Of a DNA stretch of 64,000 nucleotides, positions 63,671 to 64,000 are shown in pieces. Numbering within the stretch: the stretch's first letter is position 1; each line of letters opens with the position of its first letter. Position numbers and translations under genes: made by a program. Where the stretch lies: the NCBI GenBank assembly GCA_037379885.1, contig JARRJC010000002.1, positions 146,966-210,965 on the forward strand, in the 5' to 3' direction. This stretch comes from Limibacillus sp. (GTDB lineage Bacteria; Pseudomonadota; Alphaproteobacteria; Kiloniellales; CECT-8803). Below the pieces are notes generated by a model. That model did no database searches. It was not told the origin of the DNA and was given only the letters and a program-made list of their open reading frames with translations.

Positions 63671-64000
63671 TCAGGCGATCTCCAGAACCTGTTCGGGCGG
63701 GCGGCCCAGCCGCGTCTTGCCGTCCTTCCTGTAGATCGGGCGTTCGATCAGGATGGGGTTCTCCACCATCGCGGCGATGAGCGCGCGGCGGCTGAGGTCG
63801 GGGTCGTCCAGCCCCAACTCCTTGAAGGGCGCTTCCTTGCGGCGCATCAGCGCGCGGGGCTCCATATCCAACTGGGTCAGGATTTCGTCTAGCGTGTCCG
63901 CGTCGGGCGGCGTCTTGAGGTACTCCACGATCTGGGGCTCCACGCCGTTCTCCTGGAGCAGCTTCAAGGCCTCTCTCGATTTGCTGCAACGCGGGTTGTG
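63671..64000 (-). CDS. arsC: ArsC-family (glutaredoxin-like) arsenate reductase, partial
   Basis: The frame runs off the window edge; 110 residues minus the first few are visible. The visible start HNPRCSKSREAL holds the active-site Cys of the ArsC/YfgD/Spx family, and NPILIERPIYRKDGKTRLGRPPEQVLEI is the conserved C-terminal RPI segment. True ArsC reduces arsenate; YfgD-type relatives are of unknown role and cannot be excluded. Convergent with ribA, 17 bp apart. Confidence 0.88.
   Translation of the reverse strand, partial: HNPRCSKSREALKLLQENGVEPQIVEYLKTPPDADTLDEILTQLDMEPRALMRRKEAPFKELGLDDPDLSRRALIAAMVENPILIERPIYRKDGKTRLGRPPEQVLEIA

Overview
The window is a gene-dense, GC-rich stretch of a free-living alphaproteobacterial chromosome, most likely from a Rhodospirillales-type lineage. 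The assignment rests on gene content and order: hrcA-grpE divergent from rph-rdgB-hemW; dnaK-dnaJ near dapB; yraN, an LpoA-like lipoprotein and a DolP-like BON lipoprotein next to gshB; a GTP cyclohydrolase II with an extra N-terminal domain; mcl2-mch of the ethylmalonyl-CoA pathway; and several clusters of GANTC, the methylation site of the alphaproteobacterial enzyme CcrM. I see no insertion sequence, prophage, CRISPR array, rRNA or plasmid gene. Codon use looks even, apart from a slightly less GC-biased TPR-sulfotransferase gene.

Layout. 0-4.6 kb: tRNA-Gly(GCC), a tRNA-editing deacylase, a thioredoxin-TPR chaperone (CnoX type), a LON-domain protein, Trm112, a DUF971 protein and a ubiquinone-type hydroxylase. 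4.6-6.7 kb: glnK-amtB with an NtrC-like palindrome, a sigma-54 promoter and a strong terminator. 6.7-15.7 kb: a GANTC-dense intergenic region, a DapC-like aminotransferase, ftsK, lolA, a sterol-desaturase-type hydroxylase, a class I glutamine amidotransferase, a candidate small RNA, exonuclease III and alkB. 15.7-25.7 kb: dnaK-dnaJ, a secreted protein of unknown function, dapB, pdxY, mcl2-mch and a 0.94-kb gene-free region that ends in an AT-rich stretch with DnaA boxes. 25.7-40 kb: a UMF1-type MFS carrier, a LysR regulator divergent from a tiny gene, purH, a WecA-like transferase, gshB, the yraN/dolP/LpoA-like envelope cluster, hemW-rdgB-rph and hrcA-grpE.

39.8-56.7 kb is the most unusual part. 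A minus-strand operon encodes an ABC-exporter-like protein with degenerate nucleotide-binding motifs and an internally repeated, enlarged ATPase domain, a stand-alone cyclic-nucleotide-binding protein and a small methyltransferase. Divergent from it runs a tightly packed plus-strand series: four glycosyltransferases (two GT28/MurG-like, two GT4-like), a histidine phosphatase, a polysaccharide-deacetylase-like protein, a small membrane protein, an Opp/Dpp-type ABC importer without a binding protein, and a TPR-sulfotransferase. 56.7-64 kb holds a membrane class III nucleotidyl cyclase; an apparent operon of an alpha/beta hydrolase, a second sulfotransferase, an orphan OmpR-type regulator, an MBL-fold hydrolase and a methyltransferase; ribA; and a partial ArsC-family gene.

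The best leads are the repeated pseudo-ATPase locus with its divergent glycan genes, a small RNA with C-rich (anti-Shine-Dalgarno-like) hairpin loops, GANTC clusters at promoters, and a possible cyclic-nucleotide circuit (cyclase, binding protein, MBL hydrolase). All functions are read from sequence motifs and family knowledge; no database search was run.
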